This document shows, piece after piece, positions 42,027-50,442 of a DNA stretch of 64,000 bases. Each line of letters starts with the position of its first letter. The first letter of the stretch is position 1. The position numbers were made by a program, and so were the translations under genes. This DNA comes from Streptomyces sp. NBC_00536 (lineage in GTDB: Bacteria; Actinomycetota; Actinomycetes; Streptomycetales; Streptomycetaceae). Under the pieces are notes generated by a model that worked only from the letters and a program-made list of their open reading frames with translations, searched no databases and was not told the DNA's origin. The stretch spans positions 4,092,001 through 4,156,000 of the forward strand of contig NZ_CP107819.1 of assembly GCF_036346295.1 (NCBI RefSeq), read 5' to 3'.

Positions 42027-43724
42027 CTACTGCTTGGCCTGGTACGCCTGCTTTTCCACGAGCTTGCCGTCCTTGAAGCAGAACCGGAAAACACTATCGG
42101 TGGTCAGCTCCGCGTTCCCGGCGGCGAGCAGCGCGATGCAGTTCGACCCCTCGGGCGTCGGCGGGCCCTTGCTCTCCAGCCCCTCGGTCAGGATGCTGCC
42201 CCCGTCGGGCAGCCGCGCACGGACCGCCTCCTCCGGCTCTCCCACCCTGGCCGCGTCGAAGGTGGCCTTGCTGATCGTCACGTCGCTCGCCGAACCCACC
42301 AGCAGCGCCACACCGGCGCCGATCACGATCAGCAGCACCACGAGCGCCGCGACCGCGATCCCACAGCCCAGCGCGATGCCCCCGGTGCGGCTGCGCCCCC
42401 GCGTCAGCTCCCGGTCGACCGCGGCCCAGTCCACCGGCACGGCGGCGCCCTTCAGCATGGGCACCCGCAGCTGCTGCCCGAAGTCATCGGCCACCTCCTC
42501 CACGCCCGTCTCCCGAGCGCCGGCCGGCTCCGTCCCGTACGGCAGCACCCCGGCCACCCGGAAGCCGCCGCCCTCGGTGGTTCCGGCGTGCACCATCCCG
42601 CCGACGAGCCGGGCCCGCTCCCGCAGCCCCGTCAGCCCCTGGCCGCCCGAGACCACCTCGCCCGCTCCGGGCCCGGCCGCCGGCCCGTTGGCGATCTCCA
42701 CCACCAGGGAGTCGTCCTCGTACCGCAGTTCCACGGTGATCGCCGCGCCCGGCGCGTGCTTGTAGGCGTTGGTGAGCGACTCCTGGGTGATCCGGTACGC
42801 CGCGTGGTCGCAGGCCGCGACGAGCGGCCTCGGCTGCCCCGAGGTGGTCAGCCGTACGTCGGTCCCCGCGCCGCGCGCCGCCTCCACGATCCCGGCGATC
42901 CCGGCCACCCCGCGCGCCGCGGGCCCCGCCGACTCCTCCACGGGAACGGGCGCCTCGACCCCGTCCCGCAGGATCCCGACCACCTCGCGCAGCTCGTGCA
43001 TGGCCGCGACCGAGGCCGCCCGCAGCACCCCCACCGCCTCGCGCTGCCGCTCAGTCAGCACCGGATCGACCTCCAGCGCTCCGGTGTGCACCGAGATCAG
43101 GGCCAGTTGGTGCCCCAGGCTGTCGTGCATGTCCTGGGCGATCCGCTGGCGCTCGCGCAGCCTGGCCTGTCCGGCGATCATCGCCCGCTCGCGCATGAGC
43201 TGGGCGTTGCGCTCCTGGAGGGCGCGCAGCAGCGTGTGGCGCTGGGACCAATAGCGGCTGGCGAGCGCGGGCATGACGGTCATCGCCAGGAACATCAGGG
43301 TGCCGAAGACGATCACCAGCACGACCCGGCCCTGCGACCAGTCCTTGAAGACGCTGAGCCCGAGGGAGGCGATGAAGGCCACGGTGAAGGCCCCGAACGC
43401 CCGGACGACCCCGGGGACCCGCCGCCCCGCCGACCAGCCCAGCAGGATCACCACGAGGAACGCCCCGGGCAGGTAGGCGCCCAGCGCGGAGCCCACCACC
43501 AGCGTGAGCACCGGCAGCCGACGGCGCAGCAGCGTGAGCACCAGCACGGCCACTGCGCTGCTCAACATCCGCGCGGCGGAGCCGTTGTCCAGCTCCTCGA
43601 CGCCCAGGCCGAGCATCACCAGCACGGCCACGAGCACCAGATCGCCCGCCAGCATCCGCGCGGTCCACGGCTCGGGACCCCTCAGCCAGTCCAGCCCCGC
43701 CCGCACCTTCGCCGTCGCTTCCAC
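42027..43724 (-). CDS. Sensor histidine kinase with C-terminal membrane and extracytoplasmic domain
   Basis: The 565-aa protein begins with about five membrane segments (residues 25-160), then a HisKA_3 dimerisation domain with the phosphorylated His 200 in RIAQDMHDSLGH. A HATPase domain follows (CDHAAYRITQESLTNAYKH, GGQGLTGLRERARLVGG). Unusually, the chain continues past the kinase core through a linker to a further membrane segment (about 449-475) and an outer domain of about 90 residues. That domain reads ISKATFDAARVGEPEEAVRARLPDG, with two cysteines near the end, and resembles SmpA/BLIP-like folds. The extra domain may be the sensor. The GTG at 43724 is the start. The response regulator gene follows. 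Confidence 0.9.
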   Translation of the reverse strand: MEATAKVRAGLDWLRGPEPWTARMLAGDLVLVAVLVMLGLGVEELDNGSAARMLSSAVAVLVLTLLRRRLPVLTLVVGSALGAYLPGAFLVVILLGWSAGRRVPGVVRAFGAFTVAFIASLGLSVFKDWSQGRVVLVIVFGTLMFLAMTVMPALASRYWSQRHTLLRALQERNAQLMRERAMIAGQARLRERQRIAQDMHDSLGHQLALISVHTGALEVDPVLTERQREAVGVLRAASVAAMHELREVVGILRDGVEAPVPVEESAGPAARGVAGIAGIVEAARGAGTDVRLTTSGQPRPLVAACDHAAYRITQESLTNAYKHAPGAAITVELRYEDDSLVVEIANGPAAGPGAGEVVSGGQGLTGLRERARLVGGMVHAGTTEGGGFRVAGVLPYGTEPAGARETGVEEVADDFGQQLRVPMLKGAAVPVDWAAVDRELTRGRSRTGGIALGCGIAVAALVVLLIVIGAGVALLVGSASDVTISKATFDAARVGEPEEAVRARLPDGGSILTEGLESKGPPTPEGSNCIALLAAGNAELTTDSVFRFCFKDGKLVEKQAYQAKQ

Positions 43725-43849
43725 GCCCCGACCCTAGACAGCGGCCGCGACGCCGGGCCGCTCTCTTTCGTCGCGCCCGCGCCAACGAAAGTCGGACAGC
43801 CCACAGTCGGGCGGAGGCAGTCGGGCAGCATCCCATCGAGCGGAACACC

Positions 43850-43873
43850 ACGCTGAACACAACGCTGAACACA
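43850..43873. repeat. Two tandem 12-bp repeats
   Basis: ACGCTGAACACA occurs twice in perfect tandem (43850-43861 and 43862-43873) between the tRNA terminator and the histidine kinase gene. Function unknown. Confidence 0.6.
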
Positions 43874-43877
43874 ACGA

Positions 43878-43912
43878 AGAAGCCCCGCAGATCGATGATC
43901 TGCGGGGCTTCT
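43878..43912 (-). terminator. Terminator of the tRNA-Leu gene
   Basis: A perfect 16-bp stem (43878-43893 with 43897-43912) closed by a GAT loop lies 7 bp beyond the tRNA 3' end on the minus strand. It is the strongest hairpin in the region and probably ends the tRNA transcript. Confidence 0.85.
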
Positions 43913-43918
43913 CACAAG

Positions 43919-44001
43919 TGGGCGAGGGGGGATTTGAACCCCCACGTCCCGAAGGACACTGGCACCTGAAGCCAGCGCGTCTGCCGTTCCGCCACTCGCC
44001 C
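43919..44001 (-). tRNA. tRNA-Leu (anticodon CAG)
   Basis: Read on the minus strand, the sequence folds as a class II tRNA. It has a 7-bp acceptor stem (GGGCGAG/CTCGCCC), an anticodon stem-loop CTGGC-TTCAGGT-GCCAG with anticodon CAG, a long variable arm (TGTCC-TTCG-GGACG) and a T-arm GGGGG-TTCAAAT-CCCCC. The discriminator base is A and CCA is not encoded. The long variable arm and CAG anticodon identify leucine (CUG codons). Confidence 0.95.
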
Positions 44002-44292
44002 GAGTAGCTCTCCAGCGGTTCTTCCCTTGCGGGCCGTTCCCCTGGCGACATCGGAACATTAGCACGTCGGAGGGGGTGGATTCACATCGCTTTCCCCGAC
44101 CGCCGGGCACGGTCCCGCCAGCCCCTCCCGGACAGCCCTCCGGGTGCGGGACACTGTTGTCCGGGCGACCCTACGATCCCTTGTGAGGACCAACACTCCT
44201 CGCCGCGGACCCGGAGGGGAACCAGCCGAATCCGCCACGCGTGGATACGATCAGTAAGCAGTACAGGGCGACAACGACGGAGGAGGTGCCCC

Positions 44293-45135
44293 ATGGGAGT
44301 CCTGAAGCGGTTCGAGCAGCGACTCGAAGGTCTGGTGAACGGCACCTTCGCCAAGGTCTTCAAGTCCGAGGTCCAGCCGGTCGAGATCGCGGGCGCGCTC
44401 CAGCGCGAGTGCGACAACAACGCGACCATCTGGAACCGCGAGCGGACCGTCGTCCCCAATGACTTCATCGTGGAACTGAGCGCCGGCGATTACGAGCGGC
44501 TGAGTCCCTACTCCGGTCAGCTCGGTGACGAGCTGGCCGGTCTCGTGCGGGACTACGCCAAGCAGCAGCGCTACAGCTTCATGGGCCCCATCAAGGTCCA
44601 CCTGGAGAAGGCGGACGACCTCGACACCGGTCTGTACCGGGTCCGCAGTCGCACCCTCGCCTCCAGCACCTCCCAGCCGCAGGCCGATCAGGGCCAGGCG
44701 CAGGGCCCCGGCCCCGCGCAGGGTCAGGGTCCGGGCCAGGGCCGCCCCGGCGGTTACGGGTATCCGCCCGTCGCCGCCCCGCCCATGCCCCACAACCCCC
44801 CGGGTGAGCCCCCGCGCCGCCCGGGCCCCGGCCCGCTGCCGGGTTCCGGTGGTGCCACGCGCTGCTGGATCGAGATCAACGGCACCCGCCACCAGATCTC
44901 GCGCGCCACGCTCGTACTCGGCCGAAGCACCGAAGCCGACGTGCGGATCGACGACCCCGGCGTCTCGCGCCGGCACTGTGAGATCCGGACCGGAACGCCT
45001 CCCTCGATCCAGGATCTCGGGTCCACCAACGGCATCGTGGTGGACGGGCAGCACACCACCCGCGCTACGCTCCGCGACGGCTCGCGGATCGTCGTGGGCA
45101 ACACGACCATCATTTACAGGCAAGCCGAAGGGTGA
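44293..45135 (+). CDS. fhaA: FHA-domain protein FhaA (DUF3662-FHA)
   Basis: The 280-aa protein has the N-terminal DUF3662 domain (VLKRFEQRLEGLVNGTFAKVF, VQPVEIAGALQRECDNN, NDFIVELSAGDY). A Gly/Pro/Gln linker follows, then a C-terminal FHA domain (LGRSTEADVRIDDPGVSRRHCEIR, DLGSTNGIVVDG). FHA domains bind phosphothreonine. In mycobacteria FhaA binds phosphorylated MviN and works with PknB in peptidoglycan control. GGAGGAGG lies 6 nt before the ATG. It heads the operon running to pknB. Confidence 0.93.
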   Translation: MGVLKRFEQRLEGLVNGTFAKVFKSEVQPVEIAGALQRECDNNATIWNRERTVVPNDFIVELSAGDYERLSPYSGQLGDELAGLVRDYAKQQRYSFMGPIKVHLEKADDLDTGLYRVRSRTLASSTSQPQADQGQAQGPGPAQGQGPGQGRPGGYGYPPVAAPPMPHNPPGEPPRRPGPGPLPGSGGATRCWIEINGTRHQISRATLVLGRSTEADVRIDDPGVSRRHCEIRTGTPPSIQDLGSTNGIVVDGQHTTRATLRDGSRIVVGNTTIIYRQAEG

Positions 45136-45145
45136 AGCGGGGGCA

Positions 45146-45658
45146 ATGTCAGAGCTGACCCTTACGGTCATGCGGTTGGGTTTCCTGGCCGTTCTGTGGC
45201 TGTTCGTCATCGTGGCCGTCCAGGTCATCCGCAGCGACCTCTTCGGGACGCGGGTGACGCAGCGCGGCTCCCGCCGCGGCGGCGCCGACCGCGCTCCGCA
45301 GCAACAGCAGCAGTCGGGCGGCGGCCGCCAGGCAGCGCCACCGCAGCAGCGCCAGCGCCGCGGTGCGCCGACCAAGCTCGTCGTCTCCGAGGGCACCCTC
45401 ACCGGCACGACGGTCGCCCTCCAGGGGCAGACCATCACGCTGGGCCGGGCCCACGACTCCACGATCGTGCTGGACGACGACTACGCCTCCAGCCGCCATG
45501 CCAGGATCTATCCCGACCGTGACGGCCAGTGGATCGTCGAGGATCTCGGGTCCACCAACGGCACGTATCTCGACCGGACCCGGCTGACCACCCCGACGCC
45601 CATTCCTCCGGGCGCCCCGATCCGCATCGGCAAGACCGTCATCGAGCTGCGGAAGTAG
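45146..45658 (+). CDS. fhaB: FHA-domain protein FhaB (FipA-like)
   Basis: The 170-aa protein has one N-terminal membrane segment (MRLGFLAVLWLFVIVAVQVI, residues about 9-28), a Gln/Arg-rich linker and a C-terminal FHA domain (LGRAHDSTIVLDDDYASSRHARI, DLGSTNGTYLDR). The FHA faces the cytoplasm. In mycobacteria FipA/FhaB links PknA/B phosphorylation to FtsZ-FtsQ at the septum. The ATG at 45146 lies 10 bp after fhaA. Confidence 0.92.
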   Translation: MSELTLTVMRLGFLAVLWLFVIVAVQVIRSDLFGTRVTQRGSRRGGADRAPQQQQQSGGGRQAAPPQQRQRRGAPTKLVVSEGTLTGTTVALQGQTITLGRAHDSTIVLDDDYASSRHARIYPDRDGQWIVEDLGSTNGTYLDRTRLTTPTPIPPGAPIRIGKTVIELRK

Positions 45659-45694
45659 TACGAGAATGAGCGAGCGGAGCGAGCGAGCCGCGGC

Positions 45695-45720
45695 GGTCCG
45701 TCCCCCTGGGGAGACGGACC
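45695..45720 (+). other. Hairpin between fhaB and pstP
   Basis: GGTCCGTC (45695-45702) pairs with GACGGACC (45713-45720). It lies in the 93-bp gap between fhaB and the phosphatase gene. Without a T-run it may be an attenuator or mRNA processing site rather than a terminator. Confidence 0.4.
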
Positions 45721-45751
45721 CGCGCGCGCTCCCGACCGGAGGGTGGGCAGT

Positions 45752-47293
45752 GTGGCTCGAGACCGGTTGTACCCGGAGGCATCGTCGACTGGGCAGGTGC
45801 GCATGAGTCTGTCCCTGCGGTTCGCCGCCGGATCGCACAAAGGCATGATCCGCGAGGGCAACGAGGACTCCGGCTACGCCGGTCCCCGCCTGCTCGCGAT
45901 CGCCGACGGCATGGGCGGCCAGGCGGCCGGTGAGGTCGCGAGTTCCGAGGTGATCTCCACCCTGGTCCAGCTCGACGACGACGTGCCCGGCTCCGACATC
46001 CTGACCTCGCTGGCCACCGCCGTACAGCGCGCCAACGACCAGCTGCGGGTCATGGTCGAGGAGGACCCCCAGCTGGAGGGCATGGGCACCACGCTCACCG
46101 CCCTGCTGTGGACCGGTCAGCGCCTCGGTCTCGTCCATGTCGGCGACTCCCGCGCCTACCTGCTGCGCGACGGTCTCCTGACCCAGATCACCCAGGACCA
46201 CACCTGGGTGCAACGGCTGGTCGACGAGGGCCGGATCACCGAAGAGGAAGCCACCACCCACCCCCAGCGCTCGCTCCTGATGAGAGCCCTGGGCAGCGGG
46301 GAGCACGTGGAACCCGACCTCTCGATCCGCGAGGTCAGGACCGGCGACCGCTACCTCATCTGTTCCGACGGCCTCTCCGGCGTGGTCTCCCACCAGACCC
46401 TGGAAGAGACCCTCGCCGACTACCACGGCCCGCACGAGACCGTGCAGGCGCTGATCCAGCTCGCCCTGCGCGGCGGCGGCCCTGACAACATCACCTGCAT
46501 CGTCGCGGACGTCCTCGACACCGACAGCGGCGACACCCTCGCCGCCCAGCTCAACGACACCCCGGTGGTCGTGGGCGCGGTCGCCGAGAACCAGCACCAG
46601 CTCTTCGACGGCGGCAACGCCATGCAGACCCCGGCCGGCCGCGCCTCGGGGCTGGGCCGCCAGGCCTCCCCGCCGCCGCCCGGTTCCTTCGGTCCCCCCG
46701 GCAGCGGCGAGGCCCCCGCCTACGGCGCGGCCCCCGACGCGGGCTACGGCGGCAACGGCGGTGGCGGTGCGTACGGGAGCTTCGGCGAAGCCGACGGCTA
46801 CGACGGCGATTCCTCGGCCTACGACGACACGTACGACCACCCGCGCCGGCGCCGCAGCAAAGGGCGCAAGTGGACGACCCGGACGCTGATCCTGCTCGTC
46901 GCCGCGGGCCTGATCGGCGGCGGTCTGTACGCGGCCCACCGCTGGACGCAGACGCAGTACTACGTCGGCGTCAAGGACGAGCACGTCGCGCTCTACCGGG
47001 GCATCAGCCAGGACCTCGCCTGGATCAAGCTCTCCTCGGTGGAGACGGACCAGCCGGACATCGAGCTGAAGTACCTGCCGCCCTTCCAGCGCAAGCTCGT
47101 CGAGTCCACCATCAGCGAGGGCAGCCTCGACAGCGCCCGCAAGAAGATCGACGAACTCGCCGTGCAGGCCTCGGCCTGCAAGAAGGACGAAGCGCGCCGC
47201 GCCGCCGAGGGGCAGCCCAACCAGACCCCGGCACCCGGCACCAGCCTGACTCCTGAGGAGCAGAAGCTGGTCAGCCAGTGCGGGCAGCAGTAG
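45752..47293 (+). CDS. pstP: Membrane PP2C-family Ser/Thr phosphatase (PstP-like)
   Basis: The 513-aa protein has a PP2C catalytic domain with its metal-binding motifs (REGNEDSGY, ADGMGGQAAGE, VGDSRAYLL, CSDGLSG, GGGPDNITCIV). A Gly/Tyr/Asp-rich linker leads to one membrane segment near residues 377-396 and an outer domain of about 115 residues (YYVGVKDEHVALYRGI, ELKYLPPFQRKLVESTI). It reverses PknB phosphorylation. The GTG at 45752 has GGAGGG 8 nt upstream. The ATG at 45803 (MSLSLRF) is a shorter alternative. Confidence 0.93.
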   Translation: MARDRLYPEASSTGQVRMSLSLRFAAGSHKGMIREGNEDSGYAGPRLLAIADGMGGQAAGEVASSEVISTLVQLDDDVPGSDILTSLATAVQRANDQLRVMVEEDPQLEGMGTTLTALLWTGQRLGLVHVGDSRAYLLRDGLLTQITQDHTWVQRLVDEGRITEEEATTHPQRSLLMRALGSGEHVEPDLSIREVRTGDRYLICSDGLSGVVSHQTLEETLADYHGPHETVQALIQLALRGGGPDNITCIVADVLDTDSGDTLAAQLNDTPVVVGAVAENQHQLFDGGNAMQTPAGRASGLGRQASPPPPGSFGPPGSGEAPAYGAAPDAGYGGNGGGGAYGSFGEADGYDGDSSAYDDTYDHPRRRRSKGRKWTTRTLILLVAAGLIGGGLYAAHRWTQTQYYVGVKDEHVALYRGISQDLAWIKLSSVETDQPDIELKYLPPFQRKLVESTISEGSLDSARKKIDELAVQASACKKDEARRAAEGQPNQTPAPGTSLTPEEQKLVSQCGQQ

Positions 47294-47324
47294 ACAGACG
47301 CGGGCACAGGGGGCCTGCCACACC

Positions 47325-48749
47325 ATGAGCGTTGTCACGAACACGACCACCATCGGCGCCATCGAGCTGCCGAGCCGGCGCAACACCGAGCTCCTGCTGC
47401 TCGCGTTCGCCGTGGTCATCCCGATCTTCGCCTACGCCAACGTAGGCCTCGCGGTGCACGGCAAACTGCCTCCCGGCATGATCGCGTACGGGCTCGGGCT
47501 CGGCCTCCTGGCCGGCCTGGCCCACCTCGTCGTACGCCGGTACGCCAAGTACGCCGACCCGCTGCTGCTTCCGCTGGGCACCCTGCTCAACGGCCTGGGC
47601 CTGGTCTTCATCTGGCGCCTGGACCAGTCCGAGCGGCTCCAGAACCTGGCCAAGCGGCAGTTCGGCGGGTTCTCCCCCTCCGCGCCGAACCAGATGTTCT
47701 ACACGGCGGTCGGCCTCGCGCTGTTCGCGGGCGTGCTGCTGCTGCTCAAGGACCACCGCACGCTCCAGCGGTTCACGTACATCTCGATGGCGGCCTCGCT
47801 CATCCTGCTGATCCTGCCCGTCATCCCGGGTCTGGGGGCCGACGTCTTCGGCGCCAAGATCTGGATCAGCGTGGCCGGGTTCTCCATCCAGCCCGGTGAG
47901 TTCGCGAAGATCATCATCGCGGTCTTCTTCGCCGGATACCTGATGGTCAAGCGCGACGCCCTGGCCCTGGCCAGCCGCCGCTTCATGGGGCTCTACCTGC
48001 CGCGCGGCCGCGACCTCGGTCCCATCCTGATGATCTGGGGCGTGAGCCTGCTCGTCCTCGTCTTCGAGAACGACCTCGGCACCTCGCTCCTCTTCTTCGG
48101 CATGTTCGTGATCATGCTGTACGTCGCCACCGAGCGCACCAGCTGGATCGTCATCGGCCTGCTCATGAGCGCCGCCGGCGCCGTCGTGGTCGGCACCACC
48201 GCCAGCCACGTCAAGGTCCGCGTCACCGCCTGGCTCGACCCCTTCGCCTGCTACTCCACCTCCGGCGCCTGCGAGCAGGTCGGCCAGTCCCTGATGAGCT
48301 TCGGCTCCGGCGGGGTCCTCGGCACCGGTCTCGGCCAGGGCCACTCCGACCTGATCCTCTTCGCCGCCAACTCCGACTTCATCTTCGCCACCGTCGGCGA
48401 GGAGCTCGGGCTGGCGGGCGTCATGGCCTTCCTCCTGCTCTACGGCCTGATCATCGAGCGCGGCGTCCGTACCGCGCTCGCCGCCCGCGACCCCTTCGGC
48501 AAGCTCTTCGCGATCGGCCTCTCCGGCGCCTTCGCCATCCAGGTGTTCGTCGTCGCGGGCGGCGTCATGGGCCTCATCCCCCTCACCGGCATGACCATGC
48601 CCTTCCTCGCGTCCGGCGGTTCCTCCGTCCTCGCGAACTGGGCCCTCATCGGGATCCTCATCCGGATCAGCGACACCGCACGCCGCCCTGCCCCGGCCCC
48701 GGCACCGTCCCCCGACTCCGAGATGACCCAGGTGGTCCGACCCTCATGA
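47325..48749 (+). CDS. rodA: FtsW/RodA/SpoVE-family glycosyltransferase
   Basis: The 474-aa protein has about ten to twelve membrane segments and the SEDS family signatures: KIWISVAGFSIQPGEFAKII, MIWGVSLLVLVFENDLGTSLLFFG, NSDFIFATVGEELGLAGV and GLIPLTGMTMPFLASGGSSVLANW (each read in parts). It polymerises lipid II and works with the class B transpeptidase encoded next (ATGA overlap). In mycobacteria the equivalent gene pair is rodA-pbpA. Confidence 0.94.
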   Translation: MSVVTNTTTIGAIELPSRRNTELLLLAFAVVIPIFAYANVGLAVHGKLPPGMIAYGLGLGLLAGLAHLVVRRYAKYADPLLLPLGTLLNGLGLVFIWRLDQSERLQNLAKRQFGGFSPSAPNQMFYTAVGLALFAGVLLLLKDHRTLQRFTYISMAASLILLILPVIPGLGADVFGAKIWISVAGFSIQPGEFAKIIIAVFFAGYLMVKRDALALASRRFMGLYLPRGRDLGPILMIWGVSLLVLVFENDLGTSLLFFGMFVIMLYVATERTSWIVIGLLMSAAGAVVVGTTASHVKVRVTAWLDPFACYSTSGACEQVGQSLMSFGSGGVLGTGLGQGHSDLILFAANSDFIFATVGEELGLAGVMAFLLLYGLIIERGVRTALAARDPFGKLFAIGLSGAFAIQVFVVAGGVMGLIPLTGMTMPFLASGGSSVLANWALIGILIRISDTARRPAPAPAPSPDSEMTQVVRPS

Positions 48750-50206
48750 ACAAGCCCCTGCGCCGCATCTCGATCTTCTGCGGGCTGCTCGTCCTCGCCC
48801 TGCTGCTGCGGACCAACTGGCTCCAGTACGTCAAGGCCGAGGACCTCAGCACCCGCAAGGAGAACCGCCGGGTCCAGATCGCCCAGTACGCCTCGGAGCG
48901 CGGCAACATCATCGTCGGCGGCCAGCCCATCACCGGCTCGGTCGTCACGAACGGCAGCGACTACAAGTTCAAGCGCACCTACCTCGACGGCCCCATGTGG
49001 GCGCCGGTCACCGGGTACGCCTCGCAGGCCTTCGGCTCCAGCCAGCTCGAATCGCTGGAGGACGGGATCCTCACCGGCAACGACGACCGGCTGTTCTTCG
49101 ACCGCACCATCGGCATGTTCACGGGCGAGAAGCGGCAGGGCGGCAATGTCGTCACCACCCTGAACCCCGCCGCCCAGAAGGCCGCCTTCGCCTCGCTCGG
49201 CACCAAGAAGGGCGCGGTCGCCGCCATAGACCCGCGCACCGGCGCGATCCTGGCGCTGGCCAGCACCCCCTCGTACGACCCCTCCACCTTCGCGGGCAAC
49301 TCCAAGGCCGACGAGAAGGCCTGGGTCGCGCTCAAGGACAGCGAGGACAAGAACCTGGTCAACCGCGCCCTGCGCGAGACCTACCCGCCCGGCTCCACCT
49401 TCAAGGTCGTCACCGCCGCCGCCGCGCTGGAGCACGGCGTGATCAGCGACATCGACGCGCCCACGGACACCCCCGAGCCGTACATCCTGCCGGGCACCAA
49501 GACCCAGCTGCCCAACCACGCGAGCGGCTGCGAGAAGTCCAGCCTGAACAACGCGCTGCGGGTCTCCTGCAACTCCGTCTTCGCCAACGTCGGCGACAAG
49601 GTGGGGCGCGACAAGATGCTGGAGACGGCCCAGAAGTTCGGCTTCAACAACGACAAGATCGACGTCCCGGTCCGCGCGTTCGCGAGCGTCTACGACAAGA
49701 ACATGGGCCGCGACGGCAACGCGCAGAGCGCCATCGGCCAGTTCAACACCGCCGCCACCCCGCTCCAGATGGCCATGGTCGCCTCCGCGATCGCGAATGA
49801 CGGCAAGCTGATGAAGCCGTACATGGTGGAGCAGGTGACCGCCCCCAACCTGGACGTCCTGCAGAAGCACGAGCCGGAGGAGATGAGCCGCCCGCTCTCC
49901 GCCGAGAACGCGCAGAAGGTCCAGAAGATGATGGTCAACGTCGTCGAGAACGGCACCGGTACCGGCGCCAAGATCGACGGCGTCACGGTCGGCGGCAAGA
50001 CCGGCACCGCGCAGCACGGTGAGAAGAACGCCAAGCGCCCCTACGCCTGGTTCATCTCCTACGCCAAGACCGACAAGGGCGCCCCGGTCGCCGTCGCCGT
50101 GGTGATCGAGGACTCCCAGGCCGACCGCGAGGACATCACCGGTGGCGGTCTCGCCGCGCCGGTCGCGCTCGCCGTCATGAACGCCGTCCTGAAGAGCCAG
50201 GGCTGA
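48746..50206 (+). CDS. pbpA: Class B penicillin-binding protein PbpA
   Basis: The 486-aa transpeptidase has one N-terminal membrane anchor (ISIFCGLLVLALLLRTNWL), a dimerisation domain, and the penicillin-binding motifs STFK (in YPPGSTFKVV), SCN (in RVSCNSVFA) and KTG (in VGGKTGTAQHG). It cross-links peptidoglycan outside the membrane together with the SEDS protein encoded upstream. It is the penultimate gene of the operon. Confidence 0.95.
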   Translation: MNKPLRRISIFCGLLVLALLLRTNWLQYVKAEDLSTRKENRRVQIAQYASERGNIIVGGQPITGSVVTNGSDYKFKRTYLDGPMWAPVTGYASQAFGSSQLESLEDGILTGNDDRLFFDRTIGMFTGEKRQGGNVVTTLNPAAQKAAFASLGTKKGAVAAIDPRTGAILALASTPSYDPSTFAGNSKADEKAWVALKDSEDKNLVNRALRETYPPGSTFKVVTAAAALEHGVISDIDAPTDTPEPYILPGTKTQLPNHASGCEKSSLNNALRVSCNSVFANVGDKVGRDKMLETAQKFGFNNDKIDVPVRAFASVYDKNMGRDGNAQSAIGQFNTAATPLQMAMVASAIANDGKLMKPYMVEQVTAPNLDVLQKHEPEEMSRPLSAENAQKVQKMMVNVVENGTGTGAKIDGVTVGGKTGTAQHGEKNAKRPYAWFISYAKTDKGAPVAVAVVIEDSQADREDITGGGLAAPVALAVMNAVLKSQG

Positions 50207-50273
50207 GCCGGTGACGGCCCCGATACGACCCGCCCGCGTCCCGGGCCCGCGCGCCCACCGCGCGCGGCCCGGA

Positions 50274-50287
50274 GTGATCCGGATCAC
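50274..50287. promoter_or_regulatory. Palindrome GTGA-N6-TCAC upstream of pknB
   Basis: GTGATCCGGATCAC is a perfect 14-bp palindrome in the 236-bp gap between pbpA and pknB. Its GTGA-N6-TCAC form is that of a Crp/FNR-family site, which suggests pknB also has a promoter of its own. Confidence 0.45.
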
Positions 50288-50442
50288 GGTCCCCGCGCAC
50301 GTGGGAGCACACGGTACCGGTCCGGTATCGGCCTGTGGTCACGGGCCGATCAGCGACACGCGGCCGGTAGCCTTTGCGCGGACAGCGCACCGCCGGACCT
50401 CACACGGGTGCGGTCGGGACTGACGGAGAGGGCTGGAACGTT

